From: Pseudoxanthomonas kalamensis DSM 18571
Lineage (GTDB): Bacteria; Pseudomonadota; Gammaproteobacteria; Xanthomonadales; Xanthomonadaceae
Assembly (NCBI RefSeq): GCF_010211745.1
Contig: NZ_PDWQ01000004.1
Coordinates: 248,001 to 312,000, forward strand
Direction of reading: 5' to 3'
DNA length: 64,000 bases
Part shown: positions 1 through 10,686 of the stretch, one piece after another
How positions within the stretch are numbered: position 1 is the first letter of the stretch
Layout of the letters: each line of letters begins with the position of its first letter
Notes under the pieces: model-generated
Database searches by the model: none
The model's input: the letters and a program-made list of their open reading frames with translations, nothing else
What the model was told of the DNA's origin: nothing
Position numbers and translations under genes: made by a program

Positions 1-296
1 GTCCACGCATACACCAGCGACAGCCCGCTGAAGAACACGGTGGCCATCTTGGCCACTTCGGCCATGCCGTCGCGCACGAACATGCCGTGGAATACCGTGC
101 CCTGCCCGCCCGCGCCGCAGGCCAGCATGACCAGGACCACGGCCAGCAGCAGCAGCGACAGTGCATGGGTCACGACCCGGCGCGAAGCATCGAGGAACAC
201 ATCGACGATCAGCAGAGCGAACGCGCCCGCAGTCAGGACCAGCTCCGGTAGCAGGGGCATCAGGTCAACCGTGGTGGGCAGGGCTGGTGTAGTCAT
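1..296 (-). CDS. nuoN: NADH-quinone oxidoreductase subunit N, N-terminal part (cut by window edge)
   Basis: This is the start of NuoN, an antiporter-like membrane subunit of respiratory complex I that belongs to the proton-pumping arm. Only the first 98 or so residues are in the window, and the gene runs off the left edge. The ATG at 296 opens MTTPALPTTVDLMPLLPELV, followed by two hydrophobic helices separated by a short DASRR loop, as in the first helices of NuoN. It lies 9 bp after the nuoM stop and is the last gene of the 14-gene operon in canonical order. Identity rests on the hydrophobic pattern plus position; the conserved core lies outside the window. Confidence 0.9.
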   Translation of the reverse strand, partial: MTTPALPTTVDLMPLLPELVLTAGAFALLIVDVFLDASRRVVTHALSLLLLAVVLVMLACGAGGQGTVFHGMFVRDGMAEVAKMATVFFSGLSLVYAW

Positions 297-305
297 CTGG
301 ATTCC

Positions 306-1811
306 TTACAGCTTGCTGCCGGCAATCTGCATTGCCAGTTGCGCGATCGACGGCTCCATCAGGTCGGTCAGCGGCTTGGGATAAATACCCAGCGCCAGCA
401 CGCCCAGCGCGAACACGCCCAGCACCAGCGCTTCGCGCCCGTTGATGTCCTTGAGTTCGGCGACGTGGCTGTTGGCGACCTCGCCGTACAGCACGCGCTT
501 GACCAGCCACAGGGTGTAGCCGGCGCCGATGATCAGGGTCAGCGCCGCGACCAGCGCGATGAACGGGTGCGCCTGGAAGGCGGCCAGGATCACCATGAAT
601 TCGCCGACGAAGCCGCTGGTGCCCGGCAGGCCGGAATTGGCCATGCCGAAGAACACGAACAGCACCGCGAACCAGGGCATCACGTTGGCCACGCCGCCGT
701 AGTCGCGGATCATGCGGGTATGCATGCGGTCGTACAGCACGCCGACGCAGGAGAACATCGCGCCGGACACGAAGCCGTGCGAGATCATCTGCACCATGCT
801 GCCCTGCAGGGCCAGGCGCGCGCCGTCCAGGTTGTTGCCGTCGCGCAGCAGGCCGAAGGCGATGAACACGCCCAGGGTCACGAAGCCCATGTGCGAAACC
901 GACGAGTACGCGATCAGCTTCTTCATGTCGTCCTGCACCAGCGCGACCAGGCCGACATAGACCACCGCGATCAGCGACAGCACGATCACCAGCATCGCCC
1001 ACTCGTGCCCGGCGTCGGGGACGATCGGCAGGCTGAAGCGCAGGAAGCCGTAGCCGCCGATCTTCAGCATGATCGCTGCCAGGATCACCGAACCGGCGGT
1101 CGGCGCCTCAACGTGCGCGTCGGGCAACCAGGTATGCACCGGGAACATCGGCACCTTGACCGCGAACGCGACCAGGAAGGCGAAGAACAGCCAGGTCTGC
1201 TCCTTGGCGTTCAGCGGCATCGCGTACAGGTCGGCGAACTGGAAGCTGCCGCCCTTGACGTACAGGTAGATCAGCCCGACCAGCATCAGCACCGAGCCGA
1301 GGAAGGTGTACAGGAAGAACTTGACCGAGGCGTAGATGCGCCGCGGACCACCCCAGACGCCGATGATCAGGAACATCGGGATTAGCATCGCCTCGAAGAA
1401 CACGTAGAACAGCATGGCGTCGGTGGCGCTGAACACGCCCACCATCATGCCCTCGAGGATCAGGAACGCGGCCACGTACTGATTGACCCGCTTCTGGATC
1501 ACCTCCCAGGCACCGATCAAGGCCAGCACCGTGGTCAGCGTGGTCAGCACTATCAGCGCCACCGAGATGCCGTCGGCGCCGAGCGCGTACCAGATGTCGA
1601 AGGCCGGAATCCAAGCCCGCTTCTCGACGAACTGCATCGACGGATCGGCCATGTCCATGCCGAACAGGCCCAGGCTGACCACGAAGGTCAGCAGCGCCAC
1701 CCCCAGCGCGGTCCAGCGCGCCACCGAGGCACGCTGCCCCAGGGCGAGCACGATGACGCCACCCAGGATGGGCAGCCAGATAAGGATGCTGAGCAGTGGC
1801 CAGTTCGACAC
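306..1811 (-). CDS. nuoM: NADH-quinone oxidoreductase subunit M
   Basis: NuoM is one of three Mrp-antiporter-like proton channels of complex I in the inner membrane. The 501-residue length is typical. About 14 hydrophobic helices are visible, with the family motifs FFEAMLIPMF around residue 135, the lysine-containing helix AVKVPMFPVHTWLPDAHVEA around 218, and AYSSVSHMGF around 304. The start is a GTG with an AAAAG/GGA-rich ribosome site just upstream. It sits 19 bp after nuoL and 9 bp before nuoN, so it is certainly cotranscribed. Confidence 0.98.
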   Translation of the reverse strand: MSNWPLLSILIWLPILGGVIVLALGQRASVARWTALGVALLTFVVSLGLFGMDMADPSMQFVEKRAWIPAFDIWYALGADGISVALIVLTTLTTVLALIGAWEVIQKRVNQYVAAFLILEGMMVGVFSATDAMLFYVFFEAMLIPMFLIIGVWGGPRRIYASVKFFLYTFLGSVLMLVGLIYLYVKGGSFQFADLYAMPLNAKEQTWLFFAFLVAFAVKVPMFPVHTWLPDAHVEAPTAGSVILAAIMLKIGGYGFLRFSLPIVPDAGHEWAMLVIVLSLIAVVYVGLVALVQDDMKKLIAYSSVSHMGFVTLGVFIAFGLLRDGNNLDGARLALQGSMVQMISHGFVSGAMFSCVGVLYDRMHTRMIRDYGGVANVMPWFAVLFVFFGMANSGLPGTSGFVGEFMVILAAFQAHPFIALVAALTLIIGAGYTLWLVKRVLYGEVANSHVAELKDINGREALVLGVFALGVLALGIYPKPLTDLMEPSIAQLAMQIAGSKL

Positions 1812-1830
1812 GAGTACTTTTCCGCCCGAT

Positions 1831-3966
1831 TCAGCGCCAGAACTTGATGAGCGCGGCCAGCAGCACGATCAGGCCGAGAATCATCGCGAAGGCATAGTGA
1901 TAGAGGTAACCGGATTGACTGCGACGCAGCAGGGCGGCCGCCAGGCCGACCACACGCGCGCTGCCGTTGACGAACACGCCGTCGATCAACTTGCTGTCGA
2001 TCTGCCGCGAGAGCTTGCCCAGACCGACGCTGCCGCCGGCCAGGCCGCCGATCCACAGGTCGTCGGCCCAGTATTTGTTCTCCAGCACGCGCACCGGCCA
2101 CTTCAGCGCATGGCGCAGCTTGCCGGCCAGGTCCGGCTTCAGCAGGTACAACAGCGTCGCCGCCAGGAAACCGGCCAGGGTCAGCCAGAACGGCCATGCC
2201 GTCATGCCGTGCAGCGCATAGGCGACCGGGCCGTGCCAGAACTCTTCCTTCAGCGCGGTCACGGTATCGTGCGCGGAGAACGACGCGGTGAAATCGCGGT
2301 TGATGAAGTCGATCGCACCCTGGAAGAACGGTACCGCCTCGTGGTGGCCGCTCCAGTCGGTACCGAACAGCATCGGGCCGGCGGTGAAGAAGCCGATCAG
2401 TACCGACGGAATCGCCAGCAGCACCAGCGGCACGGTCACCACCAGCGGCGACTCGTGCGGCTCGTGCGCGCCATGGCCGTGGTCGTCATGTCCGCCGTGG
2501 CCATGGTCGTCGTGTGCATCGCGGAAGCGTTCGCGGCCGTGGAAGGTCAGGTACAGCAGGCGGAAGCTGTAGAAACTGGTGACGAACACGCCGCCAAGCA
2601 CTGCCCAGTAACCGTAGGTCGCGATCCAGTGATGCGCCTCGTGCGCATGGTGCGCGGCCGCCTCGATGATGGTGTCCTTGGAATAGAAACCGCTGAAGAA
2701 CGGGGTCCCTACCAGTGCCAGGGTGCCGATGACCATGGTCAGGTAGGTGATCGGCATGTATTTGCGCAAGCCGCCCATCTTGCGCATGTCCTGCTCGTGG
2801 TGCATGCCGATGATCACCGAGCCGGCGCCGAGGAACAGCAGCGCCTTGAAGAAGGCGTGGGTCATCAGGTGGAACACGCCGGCCGAGTACGCCGACACGC
2901 CCAGCGCGACGGTCATGTAGCCCAGCTGCGACAGCGTCGAATACGCCACCACCCGCTTGATGTCGTACTGGACCATGCCGATCAAGCCGGTGAAGAAGGC
3001 GGTGGTGGCGCCGATGAACAGCACGAAGTTCAGCGCCGTTTCCGACAGTTCGAACAGCGGCGACATCCGCGCCACCATGAAGATGCCGGCGGTGACCATG
3101 GTCGCGGCGTGGATCAGCGCCGAGATCGGGGTCGGGCCTTCCATCGAATCCGGAAGCCACACGTGCAGCGGCACCTGCGCCGACTTGCCCATCGCGCCGA
3201 TGAACAAGCAGATGCAGATGGTGGTCGGGATCGACCACAGCAGCGGCTCGCTCAGCAGCTGCCAGCTGTGCCCGAACAGGTTCAGCTGCCCCGACCACGG
3301 CTGCCACGACAGGTCGGCGATCAGCGGCGCCGAGGCGAACACGGTGGCGTAGTCCAGGCTGCGGAAGGTCAGCAGCACGCCGGCGATGCCGAGCAGGAAG
3401 CCGAAGTCGCCGACCCGGTTGACCAGGAACGCCTTCAGGTTGGCGAAGATCGCGGTCGGACGCTTGAACCAGAAACCGATCAGCAGGTAGGAGACCAGGC
3501 CCACCGCTTCCCAGCCAAAGAACAGCTGCATGAAGTTGTTGCTCATCACCAGCATCAGCATGCTGAAGGTGAACAGCGAGATGTAACTGAAGAAGCGCTG
3601 GTAGCCCGGGTCGTCGGCCATGTAGCCGATGGTGTAGATGTGCACCAGCAGCGAGACAAAGGTGACTACCACCATCATCATCGCGGTCAGCTTGTCGACC
3701 ATGAAGCCGACATGGGCGGAAAAATCACCGACCTGAAAGAAGGTGTAGACGTTCTGGTTGAACGGCGCCGCACCCTGCCCGACCAGCTGGTACAGCACGT
3801 AGCTGGAGATCGCGCAGCTGACCGCCACGCCGAGGATGGTGATCCAGTGTGCGCCGGCGCGGCCGACCTGGCGGCCGAACAGGCCTGCCACGATGCTGCC
3901 CAGCAGCGGCGCCAGCACCACCGCCAGCAGCAGGTTCTTGGAAAGGGTGATTTCGACTCCGGTCAT
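1831..3966 (-). CDS. nuoL: NADH-quinone oxidoreductase subunit L
   Basis: NuoL is the distal antiporter-like subunit of complex I and carries the long lateral helix. At 711 residues it is slightly longer than the 610-690 usual in enterics. Clear motifs are FFGWEAVGLVSYLLIGFW near residue 150, SAQVPLHVWLPDSMEGPTP near 263, and AYSTLSQLGYM near 341. An unusual histidine/aspartate-rich loop (HDDHGHGGHDDHGHGAHEPH) lies at about residues 482-502 between hydrophobic helices and accounts for part of the extra length. The gene follows nuoK by 7 bp. The C-terminal region carries the hydrophobic and amphipathic segments expected for the lateral helix. Confidence 0.98.
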   Translation of the reverse strand: MTGVEITLSKNLLLAVVLAPLLGSIVAGLFGRQVGRAGAHWITILGVAVSCAISSYVLYQLVGQGAAPFNQNVYTFFQVGDFSAHVGFMVDKLTAMMMVVVTFVSLLVHIYTIGYMADDPGYQRFFSYISLFTFSMLMLVMSNNFMQLFFGWEAVGLVSYLLIGFWFKRPTAIFANLKAFLVNRVGDFGFLLGIAGVLLTFRSLDYATVFASAPLIADLSWQPWSGQLNLFGHSWQLLSEPLLWSIPTTICICLFIGAMGKSAQVPLHVWLPDSMEGPTPISALIHAATMVTAGIFMVARMSPLFELSETALNFVLFIGATTAFFTGLIGMVQYDIKRVVAYSTLSQLGYMTVALGVSAYSAGVFHLMTHAFFKALLFLGAGSVIIGMHHEQDMRKMGGLRKYMPITYLTMVIGTLALVGTPFFSGFYSKDTIIEAAAHHAHEAHHWIATYGYWAVLGGVFVTSFYSFRLLYLTFHGRERFRDAHDDHGHGGHDDHGHGAHEPHESPLVVTVPLVLLAIPSVLIGFFTAGPMLFGTDWSGHHEAVPFFQGAIDFINRDFTASFSAHDTVTALKEEFWHGPVAYALHGMTAWPFWLTLAGFLAATLLYLLKPDLAGKLRHALKWPVRVLENKYWADDLWIGGLAGGSVGLGKLSRQIDSKLIDGVFVNGSARVVGLAAALLRRSQSGYLYHYAFAMILGLIVLLAALIKFWR

Positions 3967-3973
3967 CTGCGCA

Positions 3974-4279
3974 TCAACCCTTCAGCGAATCGACTTCGGC
4001 GACATTGATCGTGCGCCGGCTGCGGAATAGGGCCACCAGGATGGCCAGGCCGATCGCGGCTTCCGCGGCGGCCACGGTCAGAATGAAGAACACGAAGATC
4101 TGCCCGGCCGGATCACCATGCACGCGCGAGAACGCGACGAAGTTGATGTTGACCGACAGCAGCATCAGTTCGATCGACATCAGCAGGACGATGACGTTCT
4201 TCCGGTTCAGGAAGATGCCGGCCAGGCTGATGCAGAACAGCACCGCGCCCAGCGCCAGCAGGTGTCCCTGGGTGATCAT
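3974..4279 (-). CDS. nuoK: NADH-quinone oxidoreductase subunit K
   Basis: NuoK is a small membrane subunit of complex I that takes part in proton translocation. It has 101 residues and three transmembrane helices, the family's usual size. The second helix carries the conserved glutamate ([15 protein letters not shown], about residues 33-47) and the third a second glutamate ([17 protein letters not shown]). The ATG overlaps the nuoJ stop as ATGA, so translation is probably coupled. Confidence 0.98.
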   Translation of the reverse strand: MITQGHLLALGAVLFCISLAGIFLNRKNVIVLLMSIELMLLSVNINFVAFSRVHGDPAGQIFVFFILTVAAAEAAIGLAILVALFRSRRTINVAEVDSLKG

Positions 4280-4932
4280 GGCGCGGCCTCCGTGGGGTTG
4301 CCGGTCGAATCCGGCACTACCGGCGCGACCGGCTTCTCGGCCTGCATTTTGACCATGCGCAGGCGTTCGGACGCCTTGACCCGCGACTGCTCGCCCGGAT
4401 TCTGGGTCTTGATCCCGGTGCGCTTGCGCAGGGTCAGCATCACCGCGGCGATCACCGCCACGGTCAGGATCACCGCGGCGTACTCGAACGGCAGCAGGAA
4501 GCCGGTGAACAGCTCGCGCGCCAGCCAGGTGGTGTTGGAGGTTTCCGCGGCCTGCGCGGCGGCGTTGTCGGCCAGCGGCTGCGCCAGCTTGGCCTTGATC
4601 CCGATCAGCACCAGCATCTGCGCCAGCATCACCGCCGCCACCACCAGCCCGACCGGGAGGAACTTCACCCAGCCCTCGCGCATCCGCGCGACGTCGATGT
4701 CCAGCATCATCACCACGAACAGGAACAGCACCATCACCGCGCCGACGTAGACCAGGATCAGGGCCACACCGAGGAATTCGGCCCCGACCAGCAACCAGGT
4801 GCAGGCTACCGAGAAGAAGGTCAGGATCAGGAACAGGACCGCGTGCACCGGGTTGCGCACGCTGATCACCGCGCCGGCGGCGGCGACCGCGATGGCGGCG
4901 AAGGCGTAGAAGCTGATCAATACCCAGTCCAT
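4276..4932 (-). CDS. nuoJ: NADH-quinone oxidoreductase subunit J
   Basis: NuoJ is a membrane subunit of complex I next to NuoA, NuoH and NuoK. The start chosen is the ATG at 4932 ([20 protein letters not shown]), giving 218 residues; the frame stays open further upstream but that extension overlaps nuoI and is not hydrophobic. Five hydrophobic helices are visible, with the third-helix signature [19 protein letters not shown] around residues 60-78. A charged, proline-rich tail of about 50 residues ends the protein. It follows nuoI by 7 bp and overlaps nuoK by 4 bp. Confidence 0.96.
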   Translation of the reverse strand: MDWVLISFYAFAAIAVAAAGAVISVRNPVHAVLFLILTFFSVACTWLLVGAEFLGVALILVYVGAVMVLFLFVVMMLDIDVARMREGWVKFLPVGLVVAAVMLAQMLVLIGIKAKLAQPLADNAAAQAAETSNTTWLARELFTGFLLPFEYAAVILTVAVIAAVMLTLRKRTGIKTQNPGEQSRVKASERLRMVKMQAEKPVAPVVPDSTGNPTEAAP

Positions 4933-4939
4933 GACGTCC

Positions 4940-5428
4940 TCAACGGTAGGCCGCATCGGCGGCGCGGCGCTCGGCGATCTCCGCCTCCAGGCGGTCGCCG
5001 ATCGCCAGCAGCTGCGGCTTGGTGACGATATTCTCGCCACGGTTTTCGAAGTGGTATTCCAGGATGTGCGTCTCCACGATGGAATCGACCGGGCAGCTTT
5101 CCTCGCAGAAGCCGCAATAGATGCACTTGAACAGGTCGATGTCGTAGCGCGTGGTGCGGCGGGTGCCGTCGTCGCGCTTGGTCGAATCGATGGTGATCGC
5201 CAGCGCCGGGCATACCGCCTCGCACAGCTTGCAGGCGATGCAGCGCTCCTCGCCGTTGGGATAGCGGCGCAGCGCGTGCAGCCCGCGGAAGCGCGGCGAC
5301 TGCGGGAAGTGTTCCATCGGATACATCATGGTGTACTTCGGCCTGAAGGCGTACTTCAGCGTCAGCCACAGGCCGCCGAGCAGTTCCAGCAGCAGCAGGC
5401 TCTTGAAGTAATGGACGATTCTGTTCAT
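4940..5428 (-). CDS. nuoI: NADH-quinone oxidoreductase subunit I (two 4Fe-4S clusters)
   Basis: NuoI is the ferredoxin-like subunit that passes electrons through clusters N6a and N6b toward NuoB. It has 162 residues. The two cysteine motifs are [16 protein letters not shown] (about 61-76) and [16 protein letters not shown] (about 100-115), each a full CxxCxxCxxxCP set. A hydrophobic N-terminal stretch ([18 protein letters not shown]) likely lies along the membrane. It sits 4 bp after nuoH. Confidence 0.98.
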   Translation of the reverse strand: MNRIVHYFKSLLLLELLGGLWLTLKYAFRPKYTMMYPMEHFPQSPRFRGLHALRRYPNGEERCIACKLCEAVCPALAITIDSTKRDDGTRRTTRYDIDLFKCIYCGFCEESCPVDSIVETHILEYHFENRGENIVTKPQLLAIGDRLEAEIAERRAADAAYR

Positions 5429-5432
5429 GTCT

Positions 5433-6524
5433 TCAAACGCCCTTCTGGATCACGCCAAAGAACACCATCAGCGCCGTGACCGCGATCCAGGCGATGGTCA
5501 GCGGAATGAATACCTTCCAGCCCAGACGCATGATCTGGTCGTAGCGATAGCGCGGGAAACTGGCGCGGAACCAGATATAGGCGCTCATGAAGAACACCAC
5601 CTTGGCCAGCAGCCACGGCCAGCCACCCTTCCATATCCAGTCCACCCACGGCGACACGTCGGCGTCGATCCAGCCCTGCAGCGGGCTGAGCCAGCCGCCG
5701 ACGAAGAAGATCGCGATCAGGAAGCTGACCAGGATCATGTTGGCGTATTCGGCCAGGAAGAACAGCGCGAACGATGCGCCCGAATACTCGACCATGTGCC
5801 CGGCGACGATTTCCGACTCGCCTTCGACCACGTCGAACGGGGCGCGGTTGGTTTCGGCCACGCCGGACACCCAGTACACCATGAACAACGGCAGCAGCGG
5901 CAACCAGAACCACTCGAAGAAACCGGCATTGCCGGCCTGCGCCATGACGATGTCGCTGAGATTCAGGCTGCCGGCGGCGATCATCACCCCGACCAGGGCG
6001 AAGCCCATGGCGATTTCGTAGCTGACCACCTGCGCGGCCGAACGCAGCGCACCGAGGAAGGCGTACTTGGAGTTGGACGCCCAACCGGCCAGGATGATCC
6101 CGTACACGCCCAGCGAGGTCATCGCCAGCAGGTACAGCAGGCCGGCGTTGGCGTTGGACAGCACCAGCTTGGCGTCGAACGGCACCACCGCCCAGGCGGC
6201 GAAGGCCGGCGCCAAGGTGATCAGCGGCGCAAGAATATAGATCGCCTTCTGCGCGCTGCTGGGCTGGATGATTTCCTTGAACAGCAGCTTGAACACGTCG
6301 GCGAAGGCCTGGAAGATGCCCATGCCGACATACATCGGCCCGTGGCGCACGTGCATCCAGCCGATCAGCTTGCGCTCCCACACCACGTAGAAGGCCACCG
6401 CCATGATCACCGGCACGGCGACGGCGAGGATCTTCAGCACGATCCACAGCACCATGCCCCAGTCGCCCAGGCCCAGCATCCAGTCGCGCAGCGGCCCGAC
6501 CGCGTTGATCAGCAGTTCGTTCAT
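5433..6524 (-). CDS. nuoH: NADH-quinone oxidoreductase subunit H
   Basis: NuoH helps form the quinone-binding cavity where the membrane and peripheral arms of complex I meet. It has 363 residues and about eight to nine hydrophobic helices. Family signatures include [16 protein letters not shown] near residue 48, the loop [13 protein letters not shown], and the acidic stretch [20 protein letters not shown] near 223, which is highly conserved in the family. The start codon overlaps the nuoG stop as ATGA. Confidence 0.98.
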   Translation of the reverse strand: MNELLINAVGPLRDWMLGLGDWGMVLWIVLKILAVAVPVIMAVAFYVVWERKLIGWMHVRHGPMYVGMGIFQAFADVFKLLFKEIIQPSSAQKAIYILAPLITLAPAFAAWAVVPFDAKLVLSNANAGLLYLLAMTSLGVYGIILAGWASNSKYAFLGALRSAAQVVSYEIAMGFALVGVMIAAGSLNLSDIVMAQAGNAGFFEWFWLPLLPLFMVYWVSGVAETNRAPFDVVEGESEIVAGHMVEYSGASFALFFLAEYANMILVSFLIAIFFVGGWLSPLQGWIDADVSPWVDWIWKGGWPWLLAKVVFFMSAYIWFRASFPRYRYDQIMRLGWKVFIPLTIAWIAVTALMVFFGVIQKGV

Positions 6525-8767
6525 GCGGCCACCACCTTGACCCGCCCCGCACCCAGCGGCGCGGTCGCGCCGTAACCGGACTCGATCCAGGCCACGCCTG
6601 CCGGCACCCGGTCGCTGACCGTCACCGGCAACGTCGCGGTGCCGTCGGCGGCGTGCAGCTTGGCGGTCTTGCCCGACTCGATGCCGGCAGCCTGCGCATC
6701 GGCGGCGTTGAGCAGCACGCGCGCACCGGCATTGAGCGGATGCGCCTGCAGCGCGGCGGCGCGACGCACCACCGCATCGCTGCGGTAGATCGCCGGAACC
6801 ACGGCCAGTTCCAGTCCCTCGCCCGCCACTGCCGGCGTCGCCGAAGCGGCCAGTTTGGCCGGTGCGGCAGCGGTCAAGGCGCGAACACCTTCGAGATCGG
6901 CAAACTCGAACGCCGGCAGACCCAATTGGCCGCCCAGCGCGCGCAGTACGCGCCAGCCCTCGCGGGCCTCGCCGGGCAGCTTGCCGCCGGCTTGCGCCAC
7001 CTGATCGACACCATCGAGGTTGGCCAGGGTGGCGTCAATTTCCGGCAAGGCGCCGATCGGGAGGATCACGTCGGCGACTGCACGGGTCGACGCGCAGGCG
7101 AACTGGCTGAAAGCCACGACCTTGGCCGCGTTCAGCGCCTTCAGCGCGGCGGCGGTATCGGCGAAATCCACGCCCGGTTCGATCCCGTACAGCACGTAGG
7201 CGGCACGCGGCTCGGCGAACATGCTGGCCACGTCGCGCGTAGACGGCAGTACACCGTTGCGAGCCAGGCCCAGCGCGTTGGCGCCCTGCGGAATGCGGCA
7301 CAGCGACGCGCCGGTAGCCGCAGCGAAATCGCGCGCCGCCTGGCGCAGCGCGGCGGCTTGCGGATGGTTCTCGGCGATCGCACCGACCAGCAACACGGCA
7401 TGGTTGGCGGCCTTGGCAGCCTCCAGCAGCGCCGGATCGGACAGCGCACCGGCCAGCTTCGACGGCGGCACGATCTGCTTGCCAGCCAGCGAGAAGGCGA
7501 AGTCGAAATCGACCGGATTGATCGCGTGGATCTTCGCCCCGTTCTTGGTCTGCGCCTTGCGCAGGCGCTGGTGCAACAACGGCAACTCGTGGCGGATGTT
7601 GCTGCCGAACACCACCACCAGGTCGGCCTTCTCGATGTCGGCCAGCGGCAGCGCGAACGGCTCGGCCACCGGCGCATCGGAGAAGTCGCGGGTGTGGATG
7701 CGATGATCCAGATTTCCGCTGCCCAGTTCCCCGGCCAACCTGGCCAGCAGCACGCCTTCCTCGCTCGAGGTCGAAGGATGCGCCAGTACGCCCAGTGCAT
7801 CGCCGCGGTGAGCGTCGAGAATCTCGGCGGCCGCGGCCAGGCCTTCGGCCCAGGATACTTCGCGCCACTCGCCATCGACCTTCTGCAACGGCTTCAGCGC
7901 GCGGTCGGCCGCGTACAGGCCCTGGTGCGAATAGCGGTCGCGGTCGGACAGCCAGCACTCGTTGACCGCTTCGTTGTCGCGCGGCACGGTACGCAGCACT
8001 TCGCCGCGACGCAGGTGCAGGAACAGGTTGGAGCCCATCGCGTCGTGATAACCGAGCGACTCGCGCGCGATCAGTTCCCACGGACGGGCGCGGAACTGGA
8101 ACACCTTGTTGGTCAGCGCACCCACCGGGCACACGTCGACCACGTTGCCGGACAGTTCGGTGGTCAGCGGCTTGCCGTCGAAGGTGCCGATCTGCAGGTT
8201 CTCGCCGCGGTACATGCCGCCCAGTTCGTAGGTGCCGGCGATCTCGCCGGTGAAGCGGACGCAGCGCGTGCACTGGATGCAGCGGGTCATCTCGGTGGCG
8301 ACCAGCGGGCCGATGTCCTCGTCGGGCACGGTGCGCTTGCGCTCGTTGAAGCGGCTGACCGAACGGCCATAGCCCAGCGACAGGTCCTGCAGTTCGCATT
8401 CGCCGCCCTGGTCGCAGATCGGGCAATCCAGCGGATGGTTGATCAGCAGGAATTCCATCACGTTGCGCTGCGACTTCAGCGCCTTCTCGCTGCGCGTGAA
8501 CACCTTCATGCCGTCGGCCACCGGGGTGGCGCAGGCCGGCAGCGGCTTCGGCGACATGCGCCCGCCCATCTCGGCCTCGACCAGGCACATGCGGCAGTTG
8601 GCCGCCACTGCCAGCTTGTCGTGGTAGCAGAAGCGCGGGATCGGAATGCCGGCCTTGTCCGCGGCCTGGATGATCATCGAGTTCTTCGGCGCGGCCAGCT
8701 CGACACCATCGATGAAGACGGTGACGTGGTCGGGCGGCAGATTCGGATTCACAGGCTGCGCGCTCAT
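6521..8767 (-). CDS. nuoG: NADH-quinone oxidoreductase subunit G
   Basis: NuoG is the largest peripheral subunit of complex I and carries several iron-sulfur clusters between NuoF and NuoI. The ATG at 8767 ([20 protein letters not shown]) gives 748 residues; it overlaps the nuoF stop as ATGA. Visible motifs are the [2Fe-2S] set [16 protein letters not shown] around 46-61, the [18 protein letters not shown] cluster around 112-129, and [10 protein letters not shown] with a later [10 protein letters not shown]. The C-terminal two thirds is a molybdopterin-oxidoreductase-like fold. The frame is open far upstream, across nuoF, but that part is a shadow of nuoF. Confidence 0.97.
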   Translation of the reverse strand: MSAQPVNPNLPPDHVTVFIDGVELAAPKNSMIIQAADKAGIPIPRFCYHDKLAVAANCRMCLVEAEMGGRMSPKPLPACATPVADGMKVFTRSEKALKSQRNVMEFLLINHPLDCPICDQGGECELQDLSLGYGRSVSRFNERKRTVPDEDIGPLVATEMTRCIQCTRCVRFTGEIAGTYELGGMYRGENLQIGTFDGKPLTTELSGNVVDVCPVGALTNKVFQFRARPWELIARESLGYHDAMGSNLFLHLRRGEVLRTVPRDNEAVNECWLSDRDRYSHQGLYAADRALKPLQKVDGEWREVSWAEGLAAAAEILDAHRGDALGVLAHPSTSSEEGVLLARLAGELGSGNLDHRIHTRDFSDAPVAEPFALPLADIEKADLVVVFGSNIRHELPLLHQRLRKAQTKNGAKIHAINPVDFDFAFSLAGKQIVPPSKLAGALSDPALLEAAKAANHAVLLVGAIAENHPQAAALRQAARDFAAATGASLCRIPQGANALGLARNGVLPSTRDVASMFAEPRAAYVLYGIEPGVDFADTAAALKALNAAKVVAFSQFACASTRAVADVILPIGALPEIDATLANLDGVDQVAQAGGKLPGEAREGWRVLRALGGQLGLPAFEFADLEGVRALTAAAPAKLAASATPAVAGEGLELAVVPAIYRSDAVVRRAAALQAHPLNAGARVLLNAADAQAAGIESGKTAKLHAADGTATLPVTVSDRVPAGVAWIESGYGATAPLGAGRVKVVAA

Positions 8768-10149
8768 GCGGCGGCCTCCACCGACGGAATGACCAGCGTA
8801 CCCGCCAGCTCGTCGTCGACGTAAAAGTGTTTGTTGACGATGGCGTACTCGAATTCGTGCCAGAAGTGGCGCAGGAACCCTTGCACCGGCCATGCCGCGG
8901 CCTCGCCGAACGCGCAAATGGTGTGGCCTTCGATCTGTCCGGCTGCATTGCGCAGCATCTGCAGGTCGTCGAGGCTGGCCTCCATGTTGGCGATCCGGGT
9001 CAGCATGCGGTACATCCAGCCAGTGCCTTCGCGACACGGCGTGCACTGGCCGCAGCTCTCCTTGAAATAGAAGCGCGAGATGCGCTGGCAGGCGCGCACC
9101 ATGCAGGTAGTGTGGTCCATGACCACGACCGCACCCGAACCCAAGCCGGAACCGGCCTTCTGGATCGCGTCGTAATCCATCGTCAGCTGCATCATCGTCT
9201 CGCCCGGCAGCACCGGCATCGACGAACCGCCGGGGATCACCGCCTTGATGCGGTTGCCGTTGCGGATGCCGCCGCACAGCTCCAGCAGTTCGGCGAACGA
9301 CGTGCCCAGGCGGATCTCGTGGTTGCCGGGGCGGGCGACGTGGCCGGACACCGAGAAAATCTTGCAGCCGCCGTTGTTCGGCTTGCCCAGATTCATGAAC
9401 CACTCCGGCCCGTTGCGCACGATGGCCGGCACCGAAGCGTAGGTCTCGGTGTTGTTGATGGTGGTCGGCTTGCCGTACAGGCCGAAGTTGGCCGGGAACG
9501 GAGGCTTGAACCGCGGTTGGCCCTTCTTGCCTTCCAGCGACTCCATCAGCGCGGTTTCCTCGCCGCAGATGTAGGCGCCGGCGCCAAGCGCGTTGTACAG
9601 ATCGATGTCGACGCCCGAGCCGAGGATGTCCTTGCCCAGCCAGCCGTGCTTGTAGGCTTCGGCGGTAGCTTCTTCCAGGTGCTCGAACGGCTCGTGGTGG
9701 AATTCGCCGCGCAGGTAGTTGTAGCCGATCGTGCTGCCGGTGGCGTAGCAGGCAATTGCCATGCCCTCGATGACCGCATGCGGATTGAAACGCAGGATGT
9801 CGCGATCCTTGGCCGTGCCCGGCTCGGACTCGTCCGAGTTGCACAGGATGTACTTCTGCATGTCACCCTTGGGCATGAAGCTCCACTTCAGCCCGGTCGG
9901 GAAGCCTGCGCCGCCGCGGCCGCGCAGGCCCGACTGCTTGACCATCTCGACCACGTCGGACGGCGCGATCTTTTCTTCCAGAATCCTGCGCAGCGCGGCA
10001 TAGCCGCCCGTCTTCAGGTAATTCTCGTACGACCACGGCTTGTCGAAATGCAGCGTGGTGTAGACGGCCTGGTGCTCCTTCGGCGCCGGGCCGACGGGGC
10101 CGTAGCCCTCGGATGCATGCGGAGCGTGCTTGTCTGGTGCGTGTGCCAT
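8764..10149 (-). CDS. nuoF: NADH-quinone oxidoreductase subunit F (NADH/FMN site)
   Basis: NuoF binds NADH and FMN and accepts the electrons entering complex I. It has 461 residues. Motifs in order: the glycine-rich [20 protein letters not shown] around 74-93, the FMN/NAD region [20 protein letters not shown] around 190-209, and the 4Fe-4S set [12 protein letters not shown] near residue 370. The start lies 9 bp after the nuoE stop. The first 30 residues are polar and alanine/proline/histidine-rich, so a somewhat later start is possible but no better candidate is visible. Confidence 0.98.
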   Translation of the reverse strand: MAHAPDKHAPHASEGYGPVGPAPKEHQAVYTTLHFDKPWSYENYLKTGGYAALRRILEEKIAPSDVVEMVKQSGLRGRGGAGFPTGLKWSFMPKGDMQKYILCNSDESEPGTAKDRDILRFNPHAVIEGMAIACYATGSTIGYNYLRGEFHHEPFEHLEEATAEAYKHGWLGKDILGSGVDIDLYNALGAGAYICGEETALMESLEGKKGQPRFKPPFPANFGLYGKPTTINNTETYASVPAIVRNGPEWFMNLGKPNNGGCKIFSVSGHVARPGNHEIRLGTSFAELLELCGGIRNGNRIKAVIPGGSSMPVLPGETMMQLTMDYDAIQKAGSGLGSGAVVVMDHTTCMVRACQRISRFYFKESCGQCTPCREGTGWMYRMLTRIANMEASLDDLQMLRNAAGQIEGHTICAFGEAAAWPVQGFLRHFWHEFEYAIVNKHFYVDDELAGTLVIPSVEAAA

Positions 10150-10158
10150 GTCCGCGCC

Positions 10159-10686
10159 TTACTCCAGTCCGTCCAGCAGCTCGTCGACCTTCTCGGGCGT
10201 GAGCTTCTCGTGGTAATGGCCGTTGATCACCACCACCGGTGCGCCACAGCAGGCCGCGACGCACTCTTCTTCGCGTTTCAGGTACACGCGACCGTCGGCG
10301 GTGGATTCGCCCAGCTTGCAACCGAGCTTCTTCTCCGCGTGCTCGACCAGTTCCTGCGCGCCATTGAGCCAGCAGCTGATGTTGGTGCAGAAGGCGACGT
10401 TGTTGCGGCCAACCTTGTCGGTCTCGAACATCGAATAGAAGCTGGCCACTTCGTAGGCCCACACCGGCGGAATATCCAGGTAGCGGGCCACGCCGGCGAT
10501 CAGTTCGTCGCTGAGCCAGCCGCCATTCTGTTCCTGCGCCGCATGCAGACCCTGCAGCACCGCCGAACGCTTGCGCTCGGGCGGGAACTTGGTCAGCCAG
10601 TGGTCAATGTGCGCGCGCGTGTCGTCGCTCAGCACGACCATCGGGTCGACGTTGCGGGCGTTCTCGAAATTGCCTGTGGCCCTCAT
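10159..10686 (-). CDS. nuoE: NADH-quinone oxidoreductase subunit E ([2Fe-2S] subunit)
   Basis: NuoE partners NuoF and holds the off-path [2Fe-2S] cluster N1a. It has 175 residues, the usual size. The ligands are seen as [10 protein letters not shown] around residue 100 and [12 protein letters not shown] around 138. The N-terminal region with [18 protein letters not shown] is the helical domain typical of the family. The ATG overlaps the nuoD stop by four bases. Confidence 0.97.
   Translation of the reverse strand: MRATGNFENARNVDPMVVLSDDTRAHIDHWLTKFPPERKRSAVLQGLHAAQEQNGGWLSDELIAGVARYLDIPPVWAYEVASFYSMFETDKVGRNNVAFCTNISCWLNGAQELVEHAEKKLGCKLGESTADGRVYLKREEECVAACCGAPVVVINGHYHEKLTPEKVDELLDGLE

Noticed and set aside
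2462-2521. Short tandem DNA repeat looking like a minisatellite
   Set aside because: It is the coding sequence of the histidine-rich loop of NuoL, not a separate element.
1483-4008. Very long open frame (841 codons) on the plus strand, antisense to nuoM/nuoL
   Set aside because: G+C-rich codon bias in the real genes keeps this strand open; its protein is glutamine/histidine/arginine-rich and has no recognisable motif.
6653-8824. 723-codon open frame antisense to nuoG
   Set aside because: Same compositional shadow; nuoG on the minus strand has all its cluster ligands and couples to its neighbours.
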